Assembly (NCBI GenBank): GCA_022511485.1
Contig: JAFLUJ010000055.1
Location: 1 to 13,161 of the forward strand
Reading direction: 5' to 3'
Length of the DNA: 13,161 bases
Origin: Oscillospiraceae bacterium
Lineage (GTDB): Bacteria; Bacillota; Clostridia; Oscillospirales; Ruminococcaceae
The notes under the pieces are model-generated. The model worked only from the letters and a program-made list of their open reading frames with translations, did no database searches and was not told the origin of the DNA. Positions 7,096 to 13,161 of this stretch are shown one piece after another. How positions within the stretch are numbered: the first letter of the stretch is position 1; every line of letters starts with the position of its first letter. The position numbers and the translations under genes were made by a program.

Positions 7096-8160
7096 CTATC
7101 CGAAAAGCTTCGCCAGAAGCTTTTTCAGAGGGCTGTCCGCTTCCTCAGCTGCCGGCGGAGGCAGCTTGTGAGGTATCTTGATCGTCTGACGCTTTATAGG
7201 AACAAGTGACAATGCATTTATCAGTTCAAGAGTAGTCGGATACCTGTCAGTGTACCTCAGCATCATTGACCTGTACAATACCGCCCACAGATCAGGCTGG
7301 ATATTGTACTTATTTGATTCCATATCCGAGTCGTCCTCAAGCCTGTTCTGAGGATCCTCCGGTATCTGTCTTGTAAGTCCGTAATATATCGAGGCTGCAA
7401 GGGAATATATGTCTGTCCATTCACCCTGCTTGCCCTTGCGGGAGTACTGCTCGATAGGTGCGAAGCCCGGTTTCAGAATGACCGATAGAAGCAGAGAGCC
7501 TTCCGGAAAGACCTGTCTTGCCGCTCCGAAATCCAGCAGCTTTACACTTCCGTCAGTGCAGAGCATTATATTATCGGGAGAAACATCTCTGTGCAGAACA
7601 TTTTTCTTGTGTATATCATAAAGGGCATAGGAAACCTTATCCGCGATATATGCTGCCTGTGCAGCTGTGATAGTACCGCATCGTTCAACGTATTCCTTCA
7701 ATGTCATTCCGGTGAGATATTCCATCGTGAAATATGCGGTGTTGTTTTCATAGAAGAACTGATACACTCTTACTATATTAGGGTCGCCGGAAAATTCAGC
7801 AATAAAGCTTGCTTCCCCGTAGAATTTTTTGACGCCCTGTTTGAAAAGCTCCGCGGATTTTTTATCCCGCACCGTAAGCTTGGAGCTTATCGGATCTCTT
7901 ACAGCCAGCTCAATAGGAAAATATTCCTTTACAGCAATAGTCTTATCATATTTGACGTCATAAGCAAGATATGTGATACCAAAGCCGCCCTTTCCCAGGA
8001 CCTTTCCTATAATAAAATTACCCATAAGTATACTTCCGCAGGGAAGCACCATATTGTCCGGAATATAGCTTTCCTCGGAAAATCCGCATTTTTTGCATGG
8101 TTCTTTTTTTATGGGTGAAAAACAGCATGAGCATAGCTGTTTATTTCCAAGTGTGACCAT
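7096..8160 (-). CDS. Soluble zinc-ribbon Ser/Thr protein kinase
   Basis: The 354-residue protein has a zinc ribbon (C10xxC13, C22xxC25, with an extra Cys12) and a kinase domain that is collinear without gaps with the two other ribbon kinases up to about residue 250: GKGGFG 56-61, Lys78, Glu116, HRD 190-192 + SPDN, DFG 210-212, KPGFAPIEQY. There is no membrane helix. After the kinase a short Pro-rich stretch (about 330-340) leads to a basic amphipathic end SPLKKLLAKLFG, which could touch the membrane or a partner. The ATG has AAGGAG 10 nt upstream. The gene lies 42 bp after the membrane PP2C gene, so kinase and phosphatase are probably made together. Partners and substrates are not visible from sequence; the FHA proteins upstream are likely readers of its product. 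Confidence 0.94.
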   Translation of the reverse strand: MVTLGNKQLCSCCFSPIKKEPCKKCGFSEESYIPDNMVLPCGSILMGNFIIGKVLGKGGFGITYLAYDVKYDKTIAVKEYFPIELAVRDPISSKLTVRDKKSAELFKQGVKKFYGEASFIAEFSGDPNIVRVYQFFYENNTAYFTMEYLTGMTLKEYVERCGTITAAQAAYIADKVSYALYDIHKKNVLHRDVSPDNIMLCTDGSVKLLDFGAARQVFPEGSLLLSVILKPGFAPIEQYSRKGKQGEWTDIYSLAASIYYGLTRQIPEDPQNRLEDDSDMESNKYNIQPDLWAVLYRSMMLRYTDRYPTTLELINALSLVPIKRQTIKIPHKLPPPAAEEADSPLKKLLAKLFG

Positions 8161-8202
8161 CTGGAAGCTTCTCCTTTATTATACTATTTTTCATGAAAGT
8201 TT

Positions 8203-9411
8203 TCAATCCCCGTCAATATTTTCCAGATTCGGGACATCAATATTTTCTTCGTTCTGAATGTCAGCATTTTCATCATCCTGAATATCCTGATCTTCATTAT
8301 GGATCACTTCATTGTCCGGTTCGTTTTCAGCATCTGTCCCGGAATCAGCCTCATTTTCTGTATTTGCTTCTGTGTTTTCCAAAGTTTCGCCGTCGGTTGG
8401 AGCGCCATCATCTTCCGTACTGACGTCCGTGCTTGTTGTTATGTCCGGAGAGGTATCATCCGTGGTTTGGGTAGTGCTTTCGGTGGTTGTTGATTCGGAT
8501 ACAGTGGGCTCTGTTTCAGCAGGGATGTCATCCTCTGTTTGTCCCAGGATCAGTACGGCAGCCATAACTGCTGCAAGTATCAGCAGGGCACAGACCAGGA
8601 CTACAGTGATAAAAGTGCTGCTGTCGCTGTTGTCATTGCCTGCAGCTTCGTCAGCGCTTTTGCTGTCTTCCGGTGAGAGTACAGGTTCAGTATCGGAAAA
8701 TTCATTTTCGTCAATGCTTATCATGCCGCAGATCGCAGTGTAGTTGTCTCCCTTGTTTTCCGCCCGGAGTATATGACGTTTCAGCATATGCTTGAGCCAG
8801 ACCTCTGCGCTTTCGGATTTAAGAAGATCGGCTTCCATTTCAGTCTCGAAAACATACTCCCAGAAGCCGTCGCTGCATATCAGAAAAGCGTCGCCCTGCT
8901 GCATTCTGATGGGCTGGTAGTGCTTTTTGATGTTCAGCTTTTCCTCGCTGCCAAGCACCTTCAGAAGTCTTGAACGATCCTCGTTTCCTCGGATGTCCTC
9001 CGGACGTATCATTCCCATATCCACGGAAGCCTGACAAACGGAATGATCCTTTGTCTGAGCGATTATTTTCCCGTTCCGGAAGTAGTAAACTCTGCTGTCT
9101 CCTGCGTTTGCGTATATGAAATTTCCGTTTTCCATAAACGCCGCGGCGACGGTAGTTTTACCGCCGTCGCCATTGCTGATTACCTCAGTGTTTGCGCCTT
9201 CCATCAATTCGGTGATCTTCTGGTCGGTGTATCCGCCGAGGCTGTTTTTCTCAAAATACTCAATTGCTGTGAAAGACGCTTTTTCCCCGTCGGAGTGTCC
9301 GCCAAGGCCGTCCGCCACAATAAAAATTCCTTTATCTGCATTGCACAGGTGAGAATCTTCATTTATATCGTGCCCTGCGGCACAGGTGTATTTTGCTGAA
9401 TCAATGAACAT
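8203..9411 (-). CDS. Membrane-anchored PP2C-type phosphatase with acidic external tail
   Basis: The 402-residue protein has a PP2C domain in residues 1-235: NEDS 17-20, VADGLGGHSDGE (Asp34, Gly35), AGDSRVYYFR (Asp105), CSDG (Asp181) and GDNYTAI (Asp222, Asn223). These are the metal-binding and core motifs of PrpC/PstP-like enzymes, which remove phosphate from Ser/Thr. One membrane helix lies at about 267-290. The remaining 110 residues, predicted outside, are Thr/Ser/Asp/Glu-rich and end in 8-residue repeats of the type xDIQxEEN. PstP-type phosphatases also have one helix, but this tail is unusual. ATG at 9411 with AAAGGA 10 nt upstream. It probably reverses the kinases of this locus. Confidence 0.93.
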   Translation of the reverse strand: MFIDSAKYTCAAGHDINEDSHLCNADKGIFIVADGLGGHSDGEKASFTAIEYFEKNSLGGYTDQKITELMEGANTEVISNGDGGKTTVAAAFMENGNFIYANAGDSRVYYFRNGKIIAQTKDHSVCQASVDMGMIRPEDIRGNEDRSRLLKVLGSEEKLNIKKHYQPIRMQQGDAFLICSDGFWEYVFETEMEADLLKSESAEVWLKHMLKRHILRAENKGDNYTAICGMISIDENEFSDTEPVLSPEDSKSADEAAGNDNSDSSTFITVVLVCALLILAAVMAAVLILGQTEDDIPAETEPTVSESTTTESTTQTTDDTSPDITTSTDVSTEDDGAPTDGETLENTEANTENEADSGTDAENEPDNEVIHNEDQDIQDDENADIQNEENIDVPNLENIDGD

Positions 9412-9446
9412 ATTGGTGGGATCCTTTCTGTTCTGATTTTGCCTTA

Positions 9447-9518
9447 GAGCCTGTTTAGTATCTTGAAGCCGTCAGATTTTACCGCAAGGATGACGGTTGA
9501 AAGAGGCTAAACAGGTTC
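9447..9518. mobile_element. 72-bp MITE-like hairpin with TTA duplication
   Basis: The ends are GAGCCTGTTTAG (9447-9458) and CTAAACAGGTTC (9507-9518), 11 of 12 matching as inverted repeats. An inner stem CCGTCA (9469-9474)/TGACGG (9491-9496) encloses a 16-nt loop, so the whole element is nearly palindromic. TTA flanks it on both sides (9444-9446 and 9519-9521). The right TTA is also the stop codon (TAA) of the protease-FHA gene. GAG-starting ends with a TNA duplication recall the IS5-family IS1031/IS427 type (recalled knowledge). No transposase is present. On the minus strand no T-run follows the hairpin, so it is not a typical terminator. Confidence 0.65.
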
Positions 9519-10982
9519 TTAGTATTTGATCTGGAAAAGCTGCTCTGCGCTTCCGAGATAGAAGAATGTTCCGTCAGGGATAGGGGTTGGAACGTTTGCA
9601 GAAAGCTTCTGTCCGTTTCCGAGGAAAGTGCCGTTGCTTGAACCGCAGTCCATGATCTCGTATCCGTTGGCTGTCTGCCTTATCTGGCAGTGAACTCCGG
9701 AAATGCCCTTTGCGTCAACAGGGAAGCAGACGTTGCATTTCTGAGGATTTCTTCCGATAACGATGCTTCCGTTTATGTTGAAGCTCTGGTTTGCCATAGT
9801 GCCCTTCATTCCTGTAATGACAGCGCTGCGGGAAGCGGGGGATGTATTGTTATGCTGTGCATTACCGGAATTTTTCTTATTCTTTGAAACGATAACAACA
9901 ACAGCAGCGACCACAGCAATTGCAGCGATAACAATTACAACAATAAGAGCTGTATTACTGTCGGAGCTGTCCTCTTCATCTGTTGTGTCATCTTCTGTTA
10001 CGGGAGTGTCATTATTGTCTTCCTGAACATCTTCGGCATTGTCATTTGAATTATCCTCAGCCTCAGCGGTATCGTTGTTCTCAGCCGCGGCGGTGTCATT
10101 ATCCACAGCAACAGCATCCTCCTCATCAGGGTCATCTGCCTGTATTTCTGTTGACAGTGTATATGGGTAAACATCTCGGTTGATAATAGAAAGCAGCTCA
10201 TCAATTACTATAGCATAATTTAAATTGCCCACTGAATATGTATTGATGCCGACTACCTCACCGTTTGAATTTACAAGCGGTCCTCCGGAGTTTCCGGGGT
10301 ATATGTCCATATCGATCTGGTAAACGTCCACACCGTCACGGTCGGTATTTTTTGTTGAAATTCCGCCTCTTGTGACGATGATGTCATTTACGTCCTTTGT
10401 AATATCTGTCTGCTCCTGGTATCTTGTTGCTACACCGGGAAATCCCAGGGCAGCAAATGTGTCATCCTCATCAATATCATTTGATTTGCATATTACCAGA
10501 GGTTTTTTCTTGTCAGTTGTCTGAGGAAGCTTGAGTATACATATATCCTTTTCCTCATTGACCATTTCAATTTTTGCGTGCATAAATTCATTTGCTGCTT
10601 TAGAAAAATATACCCTTACATCACTTGCCCACAGACTGCTGGCGCTGTAGCTCTGGGTCAATACATTTCCTGACTTTGCTGCGGCTGCTGTATCATCTGT
10701 AACAACGTGTGCGTTTGTTACGATATACTGTACGTCCTCTCCCACATTGCCTATTGCAAATCCGCTTCCGGCAGAATATGCGTTTTTGAATTCATATTCG
10801 CCCGGTTCAGTGGAAGAAGCAAAAATATATGGTGTTGATGATGACCACACAAAATCTGCTTCAATATAAACAGTACTGTCCTTTGCTCCGCTGATCGAGC
10901 CTGCCGAAGCAGTTACAGGCATGACCGCCGCGACCATTACCGCAGCGATAAGTATTGATAAAGCTCTGAAAAATTTTCTCAT
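9519..10982 (-). CDS. Membrane trypsin-like (S1/HtrA-type) protease with cytosolic FHA domain
   Basis: This 487-residue protein starts with a signal peptide (residues 1-27, hydrophobic core then ASA|G). Residues about 34-275 are a serine protease with a complete triad: His92 in TNAHVV, Asp146 in DICIL, Ser232 in GNSGGPLV. An acidic Asp/Glu/Asn-rich linker (about 280-342) leads to one membrane helix (344-366) and a KNKK stop. Residues about 400-487 form an FHA domain with IGR 409-411, SGVH 428-431 and SSNGTFL 448-454, the phosphothreonine-binding residues. The topology places the protease outside and the FHA inside. HtrA enzymes usually carry a PDZ domain instead, and none is seen. Phospho-threonine signals written by the local kinases may recruit or gate it; this is inference. 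Its ATG has AAAGGA 12 nt upstream, rather far. It ends at the TTA shared with the MITE-like element. Confidence 0.94.
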   Translation of the reverse strand: MRKFFRALSILIAAVMVAAVMPVTASAGSISGAKDSTVYIEADFVWSSSTPYIFASSTEPGEYEFKNAYSAGSGFAIGNVGEDVQYIVTNAHVVTDDTAAAAKSGNVLTQSYSASSLWASDVRVYFSKAANEFMHAKIEMVNEEKDICILKLPQTTDKKKPLVICKSNDIDEDDTFAALGFPGVATRYQEQTDITKDVNDIIVTRGGISTKNTDRDGVDVYQIDMDIYPGNSGGPLVNSNGEVVGINTYSVGNLNYAIVIDELLSIINRDVYPYTLSTEIQADDPDEEDAVAVDNDTAAAENNDTAEAEDNSNDNAEDVQEDNNDTPVTEDDTTDEEDSSDSNTALIVVIVIAAIAVVAAVVVIVSKNKKNSGNAQHNNTSPASRSAVITGMKGTMANQSFNINGSIVIGRNPQKCNVCFPVDAKGISGVHCQIRQTANGYEIMDCGSSNGTFLGNGQKLSANVPTPIPDGTFFYLGSAEQLFQIKY

Positions 10983-11002
10983 AATATAAATATTTCCTTT
11001 CT

Positions 11003-11050
11003 GTTATACTATTCCTAAATAAAACATTGACTTGTTAATATTTTGACTTG
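11003..11050 (-). promoter_or_regulatory. Candidate activated promoter of the protease-FHA gene
   Basis: On the minus strand a -10-like TATAAC (11008-11003) lies about 20 bp upstream of the gene start. Two exact direct repeats CAAGTCAA (11050-11043 and 11034-11027) are placed 16 bp apart, start to start. The nearer one takes the place of a -35 box, 18 bp from the -10. Direct repeats overlapping a missing -35 are a common activator-site layout. No matching regulator can be named. Confidence 0.4.
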
Positions 11051-11059
11051 GGATCAGTA

Positions 11060-11857
11060 TTACCGGATAAATCCCAGCACTACTGCTGTAAAATTATCCT
11101 GATTTGAATAGGCCTTTGAAATAACGATATTTTCAATGATCTCCGCCGCCTCGTCGGCAGGACTTGCAAGAGCTCTGGAAAGCTCTGCTTCCGAAAGAGC
11201 GTTGTATACTCCGTCGCTGCAAATAAGTATCTTGTCATCCTTCTTAGGCACAAGAGGCTTGCTGTTTACGTCCGGTTCGATACCGCCCTTATATCCCATA
11301 TACTGAGCAAGAGCGTCTTTTTTGGAATTTTCATTTGCCTCCTCATAGGTCATTTCATCCGAGATGACCTGGTCGATAAGACGGTTAAGATAATCACTGT
11401 CCTCATTGAGCAAGGTGAGATTGCCGTCTCTGAAAAGATATACCCTGCTGTCTCCCACAGTACACCAATGTATCCCTGCCGGAAGGCACATTACCGCAGC
11501 GGCTGTAGAACCGCCTTTCATTCCGCTGAGAAGCACATTGTTATTTATAGTATGCAGCGCACGGGAAAGATGGATATGAACGGGAGCGGATATGTCGCGG
11601 CTTTTTTGCATTTCCAGCATAGACGTGACCACATAGTCGCTTACCTGAGCGCCCCCGGAGAGACCTCCCATACCGTCTGCCACCATAGCAGTAAAGCCGT
11701 ATTTTTCAATATCCTTTTTATTGACGGAGGAAAACCCGAAGCTGTCCTCCTGATAATTCCTTGCTCCCTGATTGCGAATGCTGCCAAGAGTGATCTTGCG
11801 GACGTCCGAATCCTCAAATCTCATGCGGACAAAAAAAGCTCTGCGACCCATGATCAA
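11060..11857 (-). CDS. Soluble PP2C-type Ser/Thr phosphatase
   Basis: The 265-residue protein shows the PP2C set: NYQEDS 34-39, VADGMGGLSGG (Asp61), GGSTAAAVM, VGDSRVYLFR (Asp136), CSDGVYNAL (Asp215) and QDNFTAVVLG (Asp254, Asn255). It has no membrane segment and its length is typical of the PrpC/Stp family. The start is uncertain. TTG at 11857 overlaps the upstream FHA stop (TTGA) and has GAAGG 9 nt before it, a layout that suits translational coupling; ATG at 11851 is in the same frame with a longer gap of 15 nt; ATG at 11824 is possible but has no good ribosome site. The tight link to the FHA gene suggests the two proteins are made in step. Confidence 0.93.
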   Translation of the reverse strand: MIMGRRAFFVRMRFEDSDVRKITLGSIRNQGARNYQEDSFGFSSVNKKDIEKYGFTAMVADGMGGLSGGAQVSDYVVTSMLEMQKSRDISAPVHIHLSRALHTINNNVLLSGMKGGSTAAAVMCLPAGIHWCTVGDSRVYLFRDGNLTLLNEDSDYLNRLIDQVISDEMTYEEANENSKKDALAQYMGYKGGIEPDVNSKPLVPKKDDKILICSDGVYNALSEAELSRALASPADEAAEIIENIVISKAYSNQDNFTAVVLGFIR

Positions 11858-12441
11858 TATGTAAAGCCTTCGTTGCAGAAGCTTCTGAACACGTAGGTAG
11901 AAGCTCCGAAAGTGATCTTGTCATAATCGGTGATCTCCACAGGCATAAGAAGCAGGTTATCGTTGTAGTAGACGTTATTTTTGCCTTTTCCGATAACCGG
12001 ACTGAGGAAAAATTTCTTGTTTCTTGAATCGTAAGCTATAACAGCGTTTCCATCGGAGGAAACTGTCCTGTCAAAGGAAAGATTTATGTCGAATTTTGCG
12101 CCTCTGCCGATAGAGTTCTGTTCTCCGTGTATCACGAAGGAGGTTCCTGCTTTTTCTCCGTCAATGGCAACGAGCCAGCCTCTTACCGGATTGATACCGG
12201 CTTCTGTCTCATCCAGAGCGATAGTAACGCTCATGTTGCCTGAGCTTGCTGCCGGACTGTTATCCAACGGCATAGTAGGGGGGAAGGAGTTTTCGTCAGC
12301 TGCTCCGGAGATAGGCACAGTTTTAGGAAATTCCGGCTGGAGACCTCCTCCAAGCGCCTGGAAGCCGATACCTCCGTCATTGCAATACGGACAATTGCCT
12401 TTTTTTTCGTCATAAATGTGACCTTTAGGACACTGCTTCAT
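11854..12441 (-). CDS. Small FHA-domain protein with zinc-binding N-terminus
   Basis: The 195-residue protein starts at ATG 12441, supported by AAAGGA 9 nt upstream; a frame extension 39 bp longer lacks support. Residues 4-20 form a C4PKGH8...C17PYC20 metal-binding motif common at the start of Firmicutes FHA proteins. A disordered linker (about 30-80) carries three Thr motifs, TVPIS, TMPLD and TIALD. Residues about 88-188 fit an FHA fold with IGR 111-113 and Asn160, but the usual Ser-x-x-His is SDGN (129-132), lacking the His. It probably binds phospho-Thr proteins or its own phosphorylated linker, as GarA-type proteins do (family knowledge). It is the first gene after the control region and overlaps the PP2C start. 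Confidence 0.9.
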   Translation of the reverse strand: MKQCPKGHIYDEKKGNCPYCNDGGIGFQALGGGLQPEFPKTVPISGAADENSFPPTMPLDNSPAASSGNMSVTIALDETEAGINPVRGWLVAIDGEKAGTSFVIHGEQNSIGRGAKFDINLSFDRTVSSDGNAVIAYDSRNKKFFLSPVIGKGKNNVYYNDNLLLMPVEITDYDKITFGASTYVFRSFCNEGFTY

Positions 12442-12520
12442 AAAATCAATTCCTTTCAGACCAAATGATCGGTTAAACAATCATATTAATGCAGATATGC
12501 AAAAATGCGATATTTGTATA

Positions 12521-12526
12521 ATTATA
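12521..12526 (-). promoter_or_regulatory. Proximal extended -10 promoter of the phosphosignalling cluster
   Basis: TGC-TATAAT (hexamer 12526-12521) is an extended -10 on the minus strand. At the normal -35 distance only ACCATG is found, so the -35 is poor. Predicted start near 12514, giving a 72-nt leader to the FHA gene. A weak -35 together with a palindrome centred near -42 suggests dependence on an activator. Confidence 0.55.
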
Positions 12527-12547
12527 GCATATGGTATTTTTTACATG

Positions 12548-12565
12548 GTGTGCAAAATTGCACAC
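12548..12565. promoter_or_regulatory. CRP/FNR-like palindromic operator
   Basis: GTGTGCAAAATTGCACAC is a perfect palindrome (8-bp arms, 2-bp centre). Written as TGTGC-N6-GCACA it resembles the CRP/FNR-family TGTGA-N6-TCACA pattern. Its centre is about 42 bp before the predicted proximal start, the usual place for class II activation, and it lies inside the leader made from the distal promoter. No T-run follows, so it is not a terminator. The binding protein is unknown. Confidence 0.55.
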
Positions 12566-12665
12566 ACGGTGGGCTGAAAAGGCGAAAGCTTTTATTTATG
12601 CAGTGCTGTTTTATCAGAGTGTGGTATAGTCTCAATAATTGCCTTAGAGAAATATTCCGGAAAAA

Positions 12666-12694
12666 ATTATATCATAACACATATAAAATGTCAA
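12666..12694 (-). promoter_or_regulatory. Perfect-consensus sigma-A promoter (distal)
   Basis: On the minus strand TTGACA (12694-12689), a 17-nt spacer and TATAAT (12671-12666), with TGA directly before the -10 (extended). It begins about 70 bp after the AraC-family stop. Predicted start near 12659. It should be strong and constitutive unless controlled, and it points at the FHA-PP2C-protease genes. Confidence 0.8.
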
Positions 12695-12762
12695 TGTTTT
12701 GCTTAGTATCATATATGGTTTCTTTGTTGGTTTCAAATTTACGAAATAATAAAATCAAAAAA

Positions 12763-13161
12763 TTATTTACTATTATTTCTGTATGAGCTTGGAGTGATTC
12801 CTTCTGACTTCCTGAACACAGTACAAAAATAACCTGCGCTTGAAAATCCGCACATCTGAGATATTTCGGAAATGCTTTTGCCGGTTTCTGTAAGAAGACG
12901 TTTTGCTTCTCTTATCCTGCGGTTTATGACATATTCCGATGGAGACGTATTCATAGTCTGTCTGAATATCCTTCCGAGATATTGCTGAGAAACTCCGCTG
13001 ACTGCGGCAAGATCAGCAATTGAAAAATCATTTTTGAAGCTGCTGTCAATGTAGTTAAGTGCAGACATAAGTATCTCATTTTTTATGTTTCCGTCAGCAG
13101 CAGACATATTAAGGACCGATCGGTGGAATTCCATTATAAACTGATATATAAGACCGGAACA
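12763..13161 (-). CDS. AraC-family transcription regulator, C-terminal part
   Basis: The reading frame stays open to the right edge of the window, so the true start lies outside; 132 residues are visible. The last 100 form a complete AraC-type double helix-turn-helix: FSIADLAAVSGVSQQYLGRIF as the first and KSISEISQMCGFSSAGYF as the second, followed by the typical F..GITPSSYR ending. An ATG at 13134 is inside the frame but is probably not the start, because the upstream codons continue without interruption. The N-terminal sensing part is unseen, so ligand or response-regulator type cannot be told. It lies upstream of the control region and might act on it, though no AraC-type site was recognised. 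Confidence 0.9.
   Translation of the reverse strand, partial: CSGLIYQFIMEFHRSVLNMSAADGNIKNEILMSALNYIDSSFKNDFSIADLAAVSGVSQQYLGRIFRQTMNTSPSEYVINRRIREAKRLLTETGKSISEISQMCGFSSAGYFCTVFRKSEGITPSSYRNNSK

Larger units (their letters stand above)
12442..12659 (-). other. Untranslated leader / control region before the FHA gene
   Basis: This is the largest gene-free stretch (12442-12762, 321 bp). Besides the two promoters and the palindrome, the predicted 218-nt leader has one weak hairpin AAAAGC-TTTC-GCCTTTT around 12577-12593, which ends in four Ts and could be a poor terminator. I recognise no known riboswitch motif and no credible small gene. Fragment open frames on the plus strand here have no ribosome site or protein-like composition. 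Confidence 0.45.

Noticed and set aside
8178..8206. TTGAAA-N17-TATAAT on the minus strand just before the soluble kinase gene.
   Set aside because: The boxes and spacing are good, but a transcript would start near 8171, leaving out most of the AAGGAG ribosome site (8171-8176). It also overlaps the end of the phosphatase gene. Probably chance, though a near-leaderless transcript cannot be excluded.
9447..9518. The hairpin after the protease gene as a rho-independent terminator.
   Set aside because: No T-run follows it on the minus strand, and its inverted ends with TTA flanks fit a mobile element better.
12548..12565. The 18-bp palindrome as a terminator stem.
   Set aside because: The loop would be too small for the full stem and no T-run follows on either strand.

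Overview
The window looks like a chromosomal piece of a low-to-moderate GC Clostridia, most likely a Ruminococcus-type Oscillospiraceae. This rests on AGGAG-type ribosome sites, sigma-A-type promoters, moderate GC, and zinc-ribbon protein kinases of a style familiar from that group. The genus is an inference. All supported genes are on the minus strand, so the window reads from right to left.

Layout in transcription order: the C-terminal part of an AraC-family regulator (13161-12763, cut by the window edge); a 321-bp control region with a perfect consensus promoter, a CRP/FNR-like palindrome and a second, extended -10 promoter; a small FHA protein with a zinc-binding N-terminus (12441-11854); a soluble PP2C phosphatase (11857-11060); a secreted-type trypsin-like protease joined through a membrane helix to a cytosolic FHA domain (10982-9519); a 72-bp MITE-like hairpin; a membrane PP2C phosphatase with an acidic external tail (9411-8203); a soluble zinc-ribbon Ser/Thr kinase (8160-7096); a 117-bp inverted-repeat element; a 1276-residue membrane kinase with three tandem external repeat units (6927-3097); a small HTH protein that seems to start at AUA (3060-2671); a strong internal promoter; a compact kinase (2592-1654); and a zinc-ribbon kinase fused to a GGDEF domain (1596-46).

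Read together, this is a dense protein-phosphorylation island: four related kinases to write phospho-Ser/Thr, two PP2C phosphatases to erase it, and two FHA proteins to read it. Three members (large kinase, membrane phosphatase, protease-FHA) each have one membrane helix, a signalling domain inside and acidic or Thr-rich sequence outside. One kinase could pass the signal on to cyclic-di-GMP. No secretion-system, toxin or phage genes are visible, so what the circuit senses and controls cannot be read from this window.

The least expected items are the kinase-GGDEF fusion, the inside-reader/outside-protease fusion, the large repeat ectodomain, the AUA-start HTH gene, and the shared HRDxSP(D/N)N catalytic loop of all four kinases. 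No tRNA, rRNA, CRISPR array or transposase gene was found.
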